Positions 25,448 to 35,770 of a stretch of DNA of 58,975 bases are shown one piece after another. The notes beneath the pieces were generated by a model. It saw only the letters and a program-made list of their open reading frames with translations. It made no database searches and was not told the DNA's origin. The stretch's first letter is position 1; every line of letters begins with the position of its first letter. Origin of the DNA: Actinomycetota bacterium (GTDB lineage Bacteria; Actinomycetota; Acidimicrobiia; IMCC26256; PALSA-610). Where the stretch lies: the NCBI GenBank assembly GCA_005772765.1, contig SXIR01000170.1, forward strand, positions 1-58,975. The letters run 5' to 3'. Made by a program: the position numbers and the translations under genes.

Positions 25448-28400
25448 ATGCGAGGCGTACGTGGGGTGAGTCGTTTCGCGGCGCGCGCAAGCGCGATCGC
25501 GATCGTGGCGGTTTTGGTCGCAGGTTCCGGGGCCGCAAGCGCGGTGAACTATCCGCAGGACTCGGTCGTCGGTACGAACCCGATCGACACGACGCCCTAC
25601 GTGATGAATGGCAAGGTGCTCGCGATCGCCAAGTACGGCGACACGATCGTTGTCGGCGGCAACTTCAGCAACGTGCGCAACTGGAACTCGGCCACCGACA
25701 TCGCCCGGACGCACTTGTTTGCGTTCAGTGAGAGCACGGGGCAAGTGATCGCTGGCTTCAATCCTTCGCTGACCGGCGAAGTGCAAACGCTGGCGATCTC
25801 TGCCGACGGACAGTGGGTCTATGTCGGTGGATATTTCACCCACGTCAACGGCGTTGCGCAGCGCGGCATCACGAAGATTTCGTTGGCGTCGGCGACGCGT
25901 GATCCGAACTTCACCGGATATCTCAACGATGGGGTCGTCAACGACCTCGCGCTCGTGGGGAGTCGTGTCTACGTGGTTGGCACGTTCACGGCGGTCGGCA
26001 ACGTTCCCAAACTCAAGATCGCAGCCGTCGACGCGACGACCGGCGCCACGAGCGACGAGATCCAACTATCGGTTACCGATCCGCGCAAAGGGGCCAACGC
26101 CTGGGTGCGCAAAATGGACGTCAGTCCCGACGGCACCAAGCTCGTGCTCATCGGCAACTTCCTCACGGTCGGCGGGCAGAGTCGTAATCAAGTCGCGATG
26201 ATCGATCTCGCGACCACCCCCGACACAGTTTCGACGTGGAGCACCCCGAACTATGCCGACACGTGTTCGAACTCGTTCGAGACCTACATGCGCGAGATCG
26301 ATTTCTCGCCCAACGGCAGTTACTTCGTCATCGTCACGACGGGCGCGTTCGGGCTGAACAAGATGTGTGACAGTGCAGCGCGCTACGAGACCGTGTCGAC
26401 TCCGAACCAGCAGTACAGCTGGATCGCCTTTACGGGTGGCGACACCTTCTTCTCGGTTGCGGTCACGAACGCGGCGGTCTACATCGGCGGTCACCAACGA
26501 TGGATGAACAACGCCTACGCCGGCGACACGCCCGCCGCGGGCGCCGTCGATCGACCCGGAATCGCGGCTGTCGATCCGGCGACGGGCTCGGTGCTGTCCT
26601 GGAATCCGACACGCGAACGCGGCGTCGGCGCGTTCGCGCTGTTGGCCACCGACTCCCGGCTGTACGTCGGGAGCGATACCAACCTCATCGGCGGCGAATG
26701 GCACCCCCGCCTGGCCGCATTGCCGCTCGCCGGCGGCACCGCCAACCCGCAGCCGACGCCGGTCACGCTCCCGGTCCGGGTGCACGCGCTCGACGGCACG
26801 CCGGGGCTCAACCAGTTCTGGTTCGACGGTGCGCATTCCGCCAGCCTCGGGTTGGCTGCGACGGCGAACGACTGGTCGACCACGCGAGCAGTGTTCCAAG
26901 ACGCTGGATCTGTCTACTCGGTCGGGAGCGACAACCGACTGCACCGGGCCGGTTTCGACGGTGCCTCGACATCGGGTGACGTCGACCTGTACACCCTGGC
27001 CAACTACGTCGTGTTGCCGTCGAACTTCGGCACATCGATCGACGAAGTCGCCTATCTCGGCGGTCGCTTGTTCTACACGCGCTCGGGTAGCAGCCAACTC
27101 AAGTGGCGTTGGTTCTCGCTCGAGAGTGGAATCGTCGGGAGCTACGAGTACACGGCGACGACGGAGTCGGTGTCGAACTGGGAGGGAGTCGAAGCCGCGA
27201 ACGGACGGCTCTACTACTCGACCTCCGACGGGCGGTTGTACTCGGTGACGCCGGCCGCGAACGGCAGCGTCAGCCTTGCGAATGCAACCTTGGTCGAAGG
27301 CCAGGGGAGCGCGGCGCGCTGGGCGCTGCTCGACGACTTCTTCTTCACGCCGACCGCCGAGCCTGCTCCGGGCGCGGTGCCGCCGTGCGCGGTGGGCGAG
27401 TTCTGGACGAGCTACTTCGACGGAACGGCGTTCGACACACTCGACACGCAACGGTGTGAAACCGAAGCGGTTCATGTCGACGGCGAACCGCCGGGCACCA
27501 ACGTCGGTTCGACCGACTTGACGATTTCGTGGGACGGCGTGTTCGACCTCGGAGCCGGTGACTGGACGTTCACGACGATCACCGACGACGGTGTTCGCCT
27601 CTGGGTCGACGGCACCCTCGTGATCGATGATTGGAACTTCCAAGCCGCGCAACAAAACGTCGCGATCGTCACGCTGAACGCCGGGCTGCATCGGGTCCAC
27701 ATGGAGTACTTCCAAGGTGGAGGGCCCGGCGAGGCGTCCCTGTCGATCGACGGTGATGTCCCCATCGTGTGCAGTCCGAGCGAATGGCGCGCGGAGTATT
27801 TCGCGAACACGACGTTGTCGGGTGATCCTGATACGGAACGGTGTGAGGCCACGGTTCCAGACGTGATCTTCGGACTCGACGCTCCGGTCGGCACGACCGT
27901 CGGCGTCGACGGATTCTCGGCTCGTTGGACCGCAACGATGCAGGTGGCCGCGGCCGAGACCTACCGCTTCACGACCACCTCGGATGACGGCGTTCGGCTG
28001 CGCGTCGATGGAGCGCTCGTGATCGACGAGTGGCATGCGGTGGTTGCGCCCGAAACCCACACGGTCGACCTCGCGTTGACCGCAGGCGATCACGCGGTGG
28101 TGCTCGAGTACCACGACGTCGTCGATCACGCCGAGGTGCAGCTGGGCTGGGTAGCCCTGCCTCCGCCGCCCGACGTCGCGATGGTCGTTCCTTCGCCCGC
28201 GACCTTGTCTGCGGGCGAGCTCGCGGTTCGTAACCGCTTGGAAGCACAGGGTGCAACCGTCACGGTGGTCGACGACAACGTGGTGACCTCGGCGATCGCG
28301 AACGGTTACGACCTCGTCTACGTGTCCGGCCGAGTCGTGTCGGGCACGGTCAACACCAAGTTGAACGCGACCCTCGCGCCTGTGGTGGTGGCACGGCTTT

Positions 28401-28786
28401 GGCTCTACGACGACCTTCGCCTGACCGGCGCTGCGGTCAACACGCACTACGGGCTGGTCAGCACCAATACCCTCACCATCACCGACCCGCTCAGTCCCTT
28501 GGCCGCCGGCCTGTCGGGGTCAGTGCAGTTCCTCGCAGCGGCGGCGTCGGTCGGTTGGGGTGTGCCGGGCGGGGCCGGCGGTCAGGCCGTCGCCTCGACC
28601 CCCGCCGGTCCGGGGATCTTCCACTATCTGCCAGGGAGCATGATGTTCGGGGGCAACGTCGCGGCCGGTTGCCGCCTGGCGTTGCCGCTCGACAACGACG
28701 CAGTCGCGCAACTCAGCACCGATGGATGGTCGCTCTTCGATGCCTCGGTTGCCTGGACCCTTTCGACGCCGTGTGATCTGACATGA
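25448..28786 (+). CDS. Large secreted beta-propeller protein with two PA14-like domains
   Basis: 1112 residues from ATG 25448 (GGGGAGCA just upstream); the track start at 25304 would place the signal peptide internally. Signal peptide at 1-33 (SAIAIVAVLVAGSGAASA). Residues about 40-640 carry propeller-type repeats (TIVVGGNFSNVRNW, WVYVGGYFTHVNGVAQRG) like the DUF5122 family. Two PA14-like domains follow at about 647-770 (TITDDGVRLWVDGTLVIDDW) and 776-900 (TTSDDGVRLRVDGALVIDEW), each beginning with a paired-Cys strand. The last 200 residues form a domain shared with the 54905 protein. It is probably an extracellular matrix or adhesion protein. The stop overlaps the phosphoglycosyl transferase start (ATGA). 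Confidence 0.85.
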   Translation: MRGVRGVSRFAARASAIAIVAVLVAGSGAASAVNYPQDSVVGTNPIDTTPYVMNGKVLAIAKYGDTIVVGGNFSNVRNWNSATDIARTHLFAFSESTGQVIAGFNPSLTGEVQTLAISADGQWVYVGGYFTHVNGVAQRGITKISLASATRDPNFTGYLNDGVVNDLALVGSRVYVVGTFTAVGNVPKLKIAAVDATTGATSDEIQLSVTDPRKGANAWVRKMDVSPDGTKLVLIGNFLTVGGQSRNQVAMIDLATTPDTVSTWSTPNYADTCSNSFETYMREIDFSPNGSYFVIVTTGAFGLNKMCDSAARYETVSTPNQQYSWIAFTGGDTFFSVAVTNAAVYIGGHQRWMNNAYAGDTPAAGAVDRPGIAAVDPATGSVLSWNPTRERGVGAFALLATDSRLYVGSDTNLIGGEWHPRLAALPLAGGTANPQPTPVTLPVRVHALDGTPGLNQFWFDGAHSASLGLAATANDWSTTRAVFQDAGSVYSVGSDNRLHRAGFDGASTSGDVDLYTLANYVVLPSNFGTSIDEVAYLGGRLFYTRSGSSQLKWRWFSLESGIVGSYEYTATTESVSNWEGVEAANGRLYYSTSDGRLYSVTPAANGSVSLANATLVEGQGSAARWALLDDFFFTPTAEPAPGAVPPCAVGEFWTSYFDGTAFDTLDTQRCETEAVHVDGEPPGTNVGSTDLTISWDGVFDLGAGDWTFTTITDDGVRLWVDGTLVIDDWNFQAAQQNVAIVTLNAGLHRVHMEYFQGGGPGEASLSIDGDVPIVCSPSEWRAEYFANTTLSGDPDTERCEATVPDVIFGLDAPVGTTVGVDGFSARWTATMQVAAAETYRFTTTSDDGVRLRVDGALVIDEWHAVVAPETHTVDLALTAGDHAVVLEYHDVVDHAEVQLGWVALPPPPDVAMVVPSPATLSAGELAVRNRLEAQGATVTVVDDNVVTSAIANGYDLVYVSGRVVSGTVNTKLNATLAPVVVARLWLYDDLRLTGAAVNTHYGLVSTNTLTITDPLSPLAAGLSGSVQFLAAAASVGWGVPGGAGGQAVASTPAGPGIFHYLPGSMMFGGNVAAGCRLALPLDNDAVAQLSTDGWSLFDASVAWTLSTPCDLT

Positions 28787-30516
28787 CCGACGAACACGCC
28801 CGAGTCGATGTCGGCTCGATCGAAGACCCCATTTCCACCGTCTCGCCGGATTTGACGCAAACGCGAGCATCTGCATGGCGTGAGCGATATACTCCCGAAC
28901 GGAGCGGAGGCCAGGCGGTCGTTTCCGGTGTCGATCGATCAAGCGATCGCGTCGGTGCTGTACGACCCGTCCAGATTGGCGCCGCAAGGGCGGGATTTGG
29001 AGGGGCAGTGGGGCGGATGCCGTCGGCGACGTTGTCGACCGGAACCGGACAAAACGTCGAGCCGCGCGCCGGTTCGGCACGAGAACCGCGATCGATGCTC
29101 TTCGCAGTGTTGGTGGGGCTCGACTCGCTGGCAGCGCTGTTCGCGTGGACCTTGGCGTATTCGGTCGTCGCGGTGCCCAGCCGTGGCGTCGGCGGTGTGG
29201 GGCATCTCGTGCTCACGCTGGCGTTGAGCGCGATCACCCTGGTGATGTGCGCGACCCAAGCGTTGTATCGAGCCCGAACTTCGGTGGTGCGCTCGGTCGA
29301 GACGTTGGCGTTGTTGCGAGCGAGCGCATCGACCGGTGTGGTCGCGCTCGCCGCGGGTCAGGTGTTCGAGTCGATCACGCTGGCCGTCGCCGTGACCGGT
29401 GCGGTCGCGAGCTTCGTGACGTTGCGCCTCGGCCGGAGCGCGTTCACCTCGTGGGTCGCAGGTCAACGCCGGCGCGGTCACTTCGTCCGCAGCGTGATTC
29501 TCATCGGCGCGAACGAGGAAGCCGCGCGCATCGCCGGGATTCTTCGTGACCACCCCGAAGTCGGGTACTCGATTGCCGGCGTTGCCGGAGACCGCGACGA
29601 GTATCAGGATGCGGGCTTCGTCGAGCCGTGGGTCGGTCCGGTCGCGGCGGCGTTGTTCGCCGCACGAGCGCAGTCGGTGACCGGCTGCATCATCGCACCC
29701 ACCGCCGTCGACGCAGCCTCGTCGAATCGGCTTGCTCGCGAGATGCTGGCGCAGGGGTTCCACGTCCAAATGACGTCGGGTCTCTCACGAGTCGATCACC
29801 GACGGCTGCGCGTGCAGCACATGATGCACGAACCCATCATCTACGTGGAACCGGCCAACGCCCCGCGGTGGGCCCGCATCGCCAAACGCGCCATCGACGT
29901 TGTCGTCGCCGGTACGACGTTGGTCTTCGTTGCCCCGGTGCTCGCAGCGGTCGCGCTCGCAGTGCGACTCTCCAGCCCAGGTCCGATCATCTTCCGCCAA
30001 CAGCGAGTCGGGCGTCACGGCGAGTTGTTCACGGTCTACAAGTTCCGCACGATGGTGGCCGACGCCGAAGACCAGCTCGAAGAACTCATCGAGCACAACC
30101 AGCGAAGCGGACCGCTGTTCAAGCTCGCGCGCGATCCGCGGGTCACGCCGATGGGTGGATTGCTGCGCAAGACCAGCCTCGACGAACTGCCGCAGTTGTT
30201 CAATGTCTTGCACGGCGAAATGAGCCTGGTCGGGCCGCGACCGGCGCTCGAGACGGAAGTCGCCGAGTTCGACGACGAACTACGCGGCCGCCTTTCGATG
30301 CTGCCGGGAATTACCGGACTGTGGCAGATCGAAGCCCGCGACAACCCGTCGTTCGACGCCTACCGCCGCCTCGATCTCTTCTACGTCGAGAACTGGTCGA
30401 TCGGGCTCGACCTCGTGATCCTCGGCCGTACCGCGTTCGCCGTCGGCGCGCGTGCACTTCGCATGCTCCTCCCACGTCGACGAGGCGATGTGTCGATGAC
30501 CGCAACCCTCGACTGA
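28783..30516 (+). CDS. Undecaprenyl-phosphate sugar phosphotransferase (WbaP/WcaJ-like)
   Basis: 577 residues beginning at an ATGA overlap with the secreted protein. The first 100 residues are disordered. About four membrane spans follow, then a CoA-binding-like Rossmann segment (VILIGANEEAARIAGILRDH). The catalytic domain starts at about 365: KRAIDVVVAGTTLVF, PGPIIFRQQRVGRHGELF, YKFRTMVADAED, KTSLDELPQLFNVLHGEMS, LVGPRPALE and PGITGLWQIEARDN. This is the full polyprenyl glycosylphosphotransferase signature. The enzyme starts repeat-unit synthesis by moving a sugar-1-phosphate onto undecaprenyl phosphate at the inner face of the membrane. It is the natural first step for the 37861-47114 operon. 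Confidence 0.93.
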   Translation: MTDEHARVDVGSIEDPISTVSPDLTQTRASAWRERYTPERSGGQAVVSGVDRSSDRVGAVRPVQIGAARAGFGGAVGRMPSATLSTGTGQNVEPRAGSAREPRSMLFAVLVGLDSLAALFAWTLAYSVVAVPSRGVGGVGHLVLTLALSAITLVMCATQALYRARTSVVRSVETLALLRASASTGVVALAAGQVFESITLAVAVTGAVASFVTLRLGRSAFTSWVAGQRRRGHFVRSVILIGANEEAARIAGILRDHPEVGYSIAGVAGDRDEYQDAGFVEPWVGPVAAALFAARAQSVTGCIIAPTAVDAASSNRLAREMLAQGFHVQMTSGLSRVDHRRLRVQHMMHEPIIYVEPANAPRWARIAKRAIDVVVAGTTLVFVAPVLAAVALAVRLSSPGPIIFRQQRVGRHGELFTVYKFRTMVADAEDQLEELIEHNQRSGPLFKLARDPRVTPMGGLLRKTSLDELPQLFNVLHGEMSLVGPRPALETEVAEFDDELRGRLSMLPGITGLWQIEARDNPSFDAYRRLDLFYVENWSIGLDLVILGRTAFAVGARALRMLLPRRRGDVSMTATLD

Positions 30517-30556
30517 CCGTCCTCGCCCGATCCTCGCGACCCGCTCCCGAGCGGTC

Positions 30557-30616
30557 GCGTTGCCAGCCAGTTCGTTGCCAGCCAGATCGTTCCCAGCCAG
30601 ATCGTTCCCAGCACGA
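30557..30616 (+). repeat. Four tandem 15-bp units before the 30639 gene
   Basis: Units gcgttgccagccagt, tcgttgccagccaga, tcgttcccagccaga and tcgttcccagcacga run end to end in the 122-bp gap between two genes. They end 22 nt before the ATG at 30639, whose ribosome-binding site AAGGAG is at 30626-30631 (7 nt from the ATG). Too short and regular for CRISPR. Confidence 0.85.
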
Positions 30617-30638
30617 GTAAGCACCAAGGAGATCGAGA

Positions 30639-33600
30639 ATGTCCTACCGTCGCCCGGTTGCGGTTGCGCTGTCGGCCGTCGTTGCGATGGGCGCGCTCGT
30701 CGCTCACCCGACGGAGTCCAACGCCGCAGCTGTCACCGAGCGCGTCTCGCTGAGCGCCACGTCGACCCAGGGAACGGGCGGGTCCGTCGATCGCATTGCG
30801 ATGTCGGCCGATGGGCGCTACGTCGCGTTCGACGCCACGATGACCAACCTGGTCACCGGCGACACCAACGCGGTTGCTGATGTGTTCGTTCGCGACCGGG
30901 TGGCGGCAACCACCGTACGGGTGAGCGTGGCGACCGACGGATCGCAGTCGAACGGCTCGAGCACGGCCCCGTCGATCTCGGCCGATGGTCGTTACGTCGC
31001 GTTTCAGTCGCTCGCAAGCAACCTGGTCACCGGCGACACCAACGCCACGACCGACGTCTTCGTGCGTGATCTCCAAGCCGGCATCACGACCCGGGTGAGC
31101 GTCGCCACCGGAGGAACGCAGGGCAACGGCGTCAGCGATCAAGCGTCGATCGCAGGGAACGGCCGTGTTGTCGCGTTTCGCAGCACCGCGACGAACCTCG
31201 CGCCGAACGAGATCTACTCCTGGTCCGACATCTTCGCCCGCGACCTCGACGCGCTGACGACCGAACGGGTCAGCAACACCGACGGCGGTGCGAATGCGAA
31301 CGGCAACAGCCAACTCCCGTCGACGTCGTACGACGGGCGTTACGTGTCGTTCGACACCTACGCCTTCAACATCAACAGCCAGTACGGTGACGCGAACTCA
31401 GCCCGGGACGTCTACCGGCGCGATCGCCAGAGCGCGACCAGCGCGCGCGTGAGCCTCCCCCCGACGGGCGAAGCAAACGCCGACAGCAGCGGTTCTTCCA
31501 TCAGCGCCAATGGGCGGTTCGTCGCGTTCGAGTCGGTCGCCACGAACCTGGTCACGGGCGACACGAATTCGGTCAAGGACGTGTTCGTCCGCGACATCAC
31601 GGCTGCTTCGACGGCGCGCATGAGCGTGAGCTCCACCGGCGTTCAGGGGAACAACCTGAGCGAGCAGGCGACGATCAGTTCGTCCGGCCGGGCGGTCGGC
31701 TTCCGAACCCTTGCGACCAACCTGTTCACCGGCGACACCAACAACCAGTCCGACACCGTCGTGCGCGACCGGTACCTGTCCGTGACGACAAACGGGTCTG
31801 TTACCAGTGCGGGAACGCTCCCGAACAGCGCGTCCGGTCGACCGGTGCTGTCGTCCGACGGGCGCTACGTCGCGTTTCGCAGTGTGGGCACCAACGTTGT
31901 CAGCGGCGACACCAACGGCCAGGCCGACGCGTTTGTCCGCGATCGTGACCTCCTCGCAACGCCCGATCTCCTCCTGACGGCGACAGACACCAGTGACCCG
32001 ACGCAGCTCGGCGCCGAGACGACGCTCGACTTCACGACGCGCAACCTCGGAACCGCCGCAGCGACCGAGGTGGTGCTGACGGTCACACTCGATCCCGGTA
32101 CCGCGTTCGCCTCGGCCGCCGCCGGATGCTCTGAAACCGGGGGTGTCGTCACGTGCACGATCGGCAGCCTGGCTGCGGGACTCAGCGCGACGAGAACCAT
32201 CACGGTGGTCGCCGCTGATCCCGGGTCGTTCGTCACCTCGGGTTCGGTCGTCGCAGAAGAGACCGAAGTGAGCACGGCGAACAACACCGCGGCCGAATCG
32301 ACGAACGTGGTGCAACCCGACCTGCTGCTCAGCGGCTCGCTCGGGCCGGATCCGGTCGTCGTCTCCGAGACGCTGTCGGCGCAGTTCACTGTTGTAAACC
32401 AAGGTGCAGGGACGGCGCCCGATTCGACGCTCGACGTGGTCGTCACCGGCGACGTTGCGATCACTGCGGCCATTCCGGGTGACGGTTCGTGTTCGATCGC
32501 GGCCGAATCGGTCAGCTGTGCCCTCGGCGCGATCCTCCCGGGCGCGGCTGTGACGGTCGACATCGACCTCGTTCCCAACTCGACGGCTCCGATTGCGTTT
32601 GAGGCGATGACCGCGACAAGTGGTGTCGACGCGATGAGTGCCAACAACGAGATCGGGTTGGGAGCCGGCGTCGTCCAGCCCGACCTTTCGGTTGCGGTGA
32701 CCGATCGTGCCGATCCCGTGGCCCGGCTCACTTTGTTGGAGTACGAGATCGTGGTCACCAATCACGGCGACGGCGTCGCGCGTTCGGTCTCGATCTCGAA
32801 TCCGGTTCCGGCGTCCACGACGTTCGCGGCGGTGACGACGGACGTCGGGTCGTGCGGCGAAGCGGACGGCGTCGTGGACTGCGCACTCGGTGATCTCGCG
32901 GTCGGCGCAACGGCGACTGTCGTGCTCGGGGTTGTCCCGAACAGCATCGGGACCGTCACCAACGAAGCCACGGTGACGACCACAGGAATCGAAGCGTCGC
33001 TGCTCGACAACACCGCCTCGGCCACCACGACGATCACGAACGAGCCGGAGCCGAACCTGCGCGTCGTTGTCTCGGATCTTGCCGACCCGGTGCGGGTGAG
33101 CGAGCCCATGTTGGTGCAAATCGCGGTCGACAACCTCGGTACCGCCTCGGCGACTGGTGTCGAGCTCGATGTGTCGCTCCCTGCGCCCTACGTCAGCGCC
33201 GTTGCGTCGCAGGGCGCGTGTGTGCTCGTCGACGTGACGCTGGAGTGCGACCTCGCGATGTTGGCTCCGGGAGCCGGTGTCGTCGTCGACGTCGAACTCG
33301 ATCCCGACCTCGAGACGCTGTTGACGACCGCGGCGGTGGTGACATCGGTCGAGACCGACTTCGACCCGAGCGACAACAACGCGACCGAAACAACACTCAT
33401 CGGCGAGCCTCGGCTCGCGCTCGCTGCGAGCACGGACCCGAGCGACACGCTGCTGGGTTCGGTGCGCACGGCTGTGCTGACCGTCACGAACGGCGGCACC
33501 GCGCCGGCCGACGGCGTCACCCTGACGCTGACACCTCCCGCCGGCGCGGTGCAGTCGATGACATCGGCTGCGGGTACGTGCGAACTCGCAACCGTCACCT

Positions 33601-35645
33601 GCACCCTCGGGACGTTGGCGCCCGGCGCGGCCCCCGAAGTCGAGTTCGTGATGTTCCCGGAAGCGACGGGTGCACAGTCCATCGATGGCGCCGTCGCGGC
33701 GACGCAGGTCGAATCGGACACGACCGACAACACGGCGTCGGCAGCATTCACTGTGATCGCGCCGGACCTTGTTGTCACCGCATCGGACGCTCCGGACCCC
33801 GTGGATCTCGGTCAGTCGATCACCGTTTCGGCGACGGTTGCGAACACCGGCACCGCAGCTGCGTCCTCGGTGACGGCAGCAGTGCCGATCCCGAGCAACG
33901 GCACGATTACCGCGATCACTGCGCCCGTCGGAACGTGCTCGGTGAACGGCGACGGCTCGGCGCTCTGCACGCTCGACGACCTCGCAGTCGGCGCAGTGAT
34001 CCCGATGACGGTCACCGTCTCCCCGCTGGCCAAGGGCACGACCGCGGTGCTCGTCGTCGGGGCAACGACTGGAGTGCAGCCCGACGTCGACAACGACGCG
34101 GCAGCGACCTCGACGCTCGTGCGGGCCCCCGATCTCGTCGTTTCGATCGTGGACACCGTCGATCCGCGTGCGGTCGGTCAGAACATCTGGTACACCGCGA
34201 CGGTTCGCAACGACGGCGACATCGCGGCCACGGGTGTCCAGCTCGCGATGGCGCTACCGGCGGGAACGACCTTTGGTTCTGCGTTCTGGTCGGGTGGTCC
34301 GTGTCCGAGCGACGGCGCCGACGCCCGCTGCACGATGGGAACTATTTCGCCGGGTCAAACCGTGACCGCGACCCTCGGAGTCGTCGCAGTGACGGAGGGA
34401 ACGACGACCACCCAAGCAGTGGCAACCTCGACCAACGTCGATGCCAACCTGGCGAACAACACCGAGGGCGAAACGACCAAGGTCACGCTGCTGTCGGAGT
34501 TCCCGGACAACACGTACCAGACCAACGGCAAGGTCGACGCGATCGTCTACTCCGGCAACGTCGTCTACTTGGCCGGATCGTTCACGAGCGTCCGACCGAA
34601 GGGCGCAGCGCTCGGGGTCAACGAAGTCGCCCGCAACGGGCTGGCCGCGTTCGACGTCACCACCGGCGCGGTGTTGCCCTGGAATCCCGCCCCGAACGGA
34701 CTCGTCAACGCGATTGCGGTGAGCGACGACGGCGCAACGGTCTACGTCGGTGGGCTGTTCACGAGCATCGGCGGCCAGACCCGACTCCGGCTGGCGGCAC
34801 TGTCGGCCGCGACGGGATCGGCGACCGGTTGGAACCCGGCTCCCGACGGCGAGGTTCGTGCGCTCGCATTGGCGCCCGGCGGCGTGATCTACGTCGGTGG
34901 GTTCTTCGGTGTCGTCGCCGGCCAGCCACGTCGCAAGTTGGCTGCGGTGTCGACCGCGACCGGCGCGGCGGTGGCGGGATGGGACCCGGTGTTCACCTAC
35001 CCGAACAAGGAAAACCTCAACGTGGTCGCCGCGCTAGCGGTCGAGCCCGACGGATCCGCCGTGTACGCCGGGGGCTTGTTCCAATACGTCGATGGTGTGT
35101 TCCACAACTCGGTGGTCAAGCTCGACGGCGCCACCGGATCGGTGGTTGACCCGTGGAATCCGGGACTCGAGGTGAAGAACAACCGCTTCGAAACCAACGT
35201 CTACGAGCTCGTTGTCAGCGGAACGAAGTTGTTCGTCTGCGGGGACTGGTACCGAGTCGGGGGAGTGATCTCGCCGAACCTCGTCGCCGTCGACACCGTG
35301 CTCGGAAGCAAGCGCACCGACTGGATCGCGACGACCGACGGTGCCGTGAACGCCTGCACCGTGTCCGGCCGTCGTCTCTATATCGGTGGCCACTTCGACC
35401 GAGCCGGCGGAGCGAACGCCGACGGTCGCCAGAACCCGAGCCCGACGGGCGCGCCCCGGCAACACATCGCCGCGCTCGACCTGGTCGACGGTGCGCTCGA
35501 TGCATGGAACCCGGGCGCCGACTCGGTGGAAGGCGTCTACGCACTGGATGCTGCGGGGAACAAGCTCGGGGTCGGCGGGGTCTTCGCCAAGATCGGGAAT
35601 TGGACCGCGCAGCAGGGCTTCGGGCAGTTCAACGGCACGCCCTGA
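30639..35645 (+). CDS. Giant secreted protein: PD40-like repeats, seven DUF11-type repeats, DUF5122-like propeller
   Basis: 1668 residues; the start is fixed by a strong AAGGAG. Signal peptide at 1-32 (VAVALSAVVAMGALVA to SNAAA). Residues about 40-440 hold about seven repeats of the type SADGRYVAFxS...NLVTGDTN...DVFVRD, a TolB/PD40-like propeller. Residues about 440-1284 hold seven DUF11-like repeats, each opening (V/A)PDLxxxxxDxxDPV and containing paired Cys. Residues 1284-1668 are a DUF5122-like propeller (TVYVGGLFTSIGGQTRLRLA). There is no sortase motif or C-terminal membrane span, so release or non-covalent retention is expected. It is likely a matrix or adhesion component. Downstream hairpin at 35673. 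Confidence 0.88.
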   Translation: MSYRRPVAVALSAVVAMGALVAHPTESNAAAVTERVSLSATSTQGTGGSVDRIAMSADGRYVAFDATMTNLVTGDTNAVADVFVRDRVAATTVRVSVATDGSQSNGSSTAPSISADGRYVAFQSLASNLVTGDTNATTDVFVRDLQAGITTRVSVATGGTQGNGVSDQASIAGNGRVVAFRSTATNLAPNEIYSWSDIFARDLDALTTERVSNTDGGANANGNSQLPSTSYDGRYVSFDTYAFNINSQYGDANSARDVYRRDRQSATSARVSLPPTGEANADSSGSSISANGRFVAFESVATNLVTGDTNSVKDVFVRDITAASTARMSVSSTGVQGNNLSEQATISSSGRAVGFRTLATNLFTGDTNNQSDTVVRDRYLSVTTNGSVTSAGTLPNSASGRPVLSSDGRYVAFRSVGTNVVSGDTNGQADAFVRDRDLLATPDLLLTATDTSDPTQLGAETTLDFTTRNLGTAAATEVVLTVTLDPGTAFASAAAGCSETGGVVTCTIGSLAAGLSATRTITVVAADPGSFVTSGSVVAEETEVSTANNTAAESTNVVQPDLLLSGSLGPDPVVVSETLSAQFTVVNQGAGTAPDSTLDVVVTGDVAITAAIPGDGSCSIAAESVSCALGAILPGAAVTVDIDLVPNSTAPIAFEAMTATSGVDAMSANNEIGLGAGVVQPDLSVAVTDRADPVARLTLLEYEIVVTNHGDGVARSVSISNPVPASTTFAAVTTDVGSCGEADGVVDCALGDLAVGATATVVLGVVPNSIGTVTNEATVTTTGIEASLLDNTASATTTITNEPEPNLRVVVSDLADPVRVSEPMLVQIAVDNLGTASATGVELDVSLPAPYVSAVASQGACVLVDVTLECDLAMLAPGAGVVVDVELDPDLETLLTTAAVVTSVETDFDPSDNNATETTLIGEPRLALAASTDPSDTLLGSVRTAVLTVTNGGTAPADGVTLTLTPPAGAVQSMTSAAGTCELATVTCTLGTLAPGAAPEVEFVMFPEATGAQSIDGAVAATQVESDTTDNTASAAFTVIAPDLVVTASDAPDPVDLGQSITVSATVANTGTAAASSVTAAVPIPSNGTITAITAPVGTCSVNGDGSALCTLDDLAVGAVIPMTVTVSPLAKGTTAVLVVGATTGVQPDVDNDAAATSTLVRAPDLVVSIVDTVDPRAVGQNIWYTATVRNDGDIAATGVQLAMALPAGTTFGSAFWSGGPCPSDGADARCTMGTISPGQTVTATLGVVAVTEGTTTTQAVATSTNVDANLANNTEGETTKVTLLSEFPDNTYQTNGKVDAIVYSGNVVYLAGSFTSVRPKGAALGVNEVARNGLAAFDVTTGAVLPWNPAPNGLVNAIAVSDDGATVYVGGLFTSIGGQTRLRLAALSAATGSATGWNPAPDGEVRALALAPGGVIYVGGFFGVVAGQPRRKLAAVSTATGAAVAGWDPVFTYPNKENLNVVAALAVEPDGSAVYAGGLFQYVDGVFHNSVVKLDGATGSVVDPWNPGLEVKNNRFETNVYELVVSGTKLFVCGDWYRVGGVISPNLVAVDTVLGSKRTDWIATTDGAVNACTVSGRRLYIGGHFDRAGGANADGRQNPSPTGAPRQHIAALDLVDGALDAWNPGADSVEGVYALDAAGNKLGVGGVFAKIGNWTAQQGFGQFNGTP

Positions 35646-35672
35646 TCCGAGCCCATCACGCGATGTCGAATC

Positions 35673-35702
35673 GGGAGGGGCCGAAGAAACCCGGCCCTTC
35701 TC
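35673..35702 (+). terminator. Terminator-like hairpin after the 30639 gene
   Basis: GGGAGGGGCCG-aagaaacc-CGGCCCTTCTC forms an 11-bp stem (two G-T pairs) starting 28 nt after the stop at 35645. Only a weak T-rich stretch follows (gaattctt). Confidence 0.6.
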
Positions 35703-35770
35703 GGTGAATTCTTCACTCATCGTGGCTGAAGGGCCGCGAATCGGTCACGTAGCGTCACGGATGGGCTCGC

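Noticed and set aside
26066-28447. 793-residue minus-strand ORF
   Set aside because: Antisense shadow of the 25448 secreted protein; no motifs.
30557-30616. CRISPR-like repeat
   Set aside because: Units are 15 bp, contiguous, without spacers.
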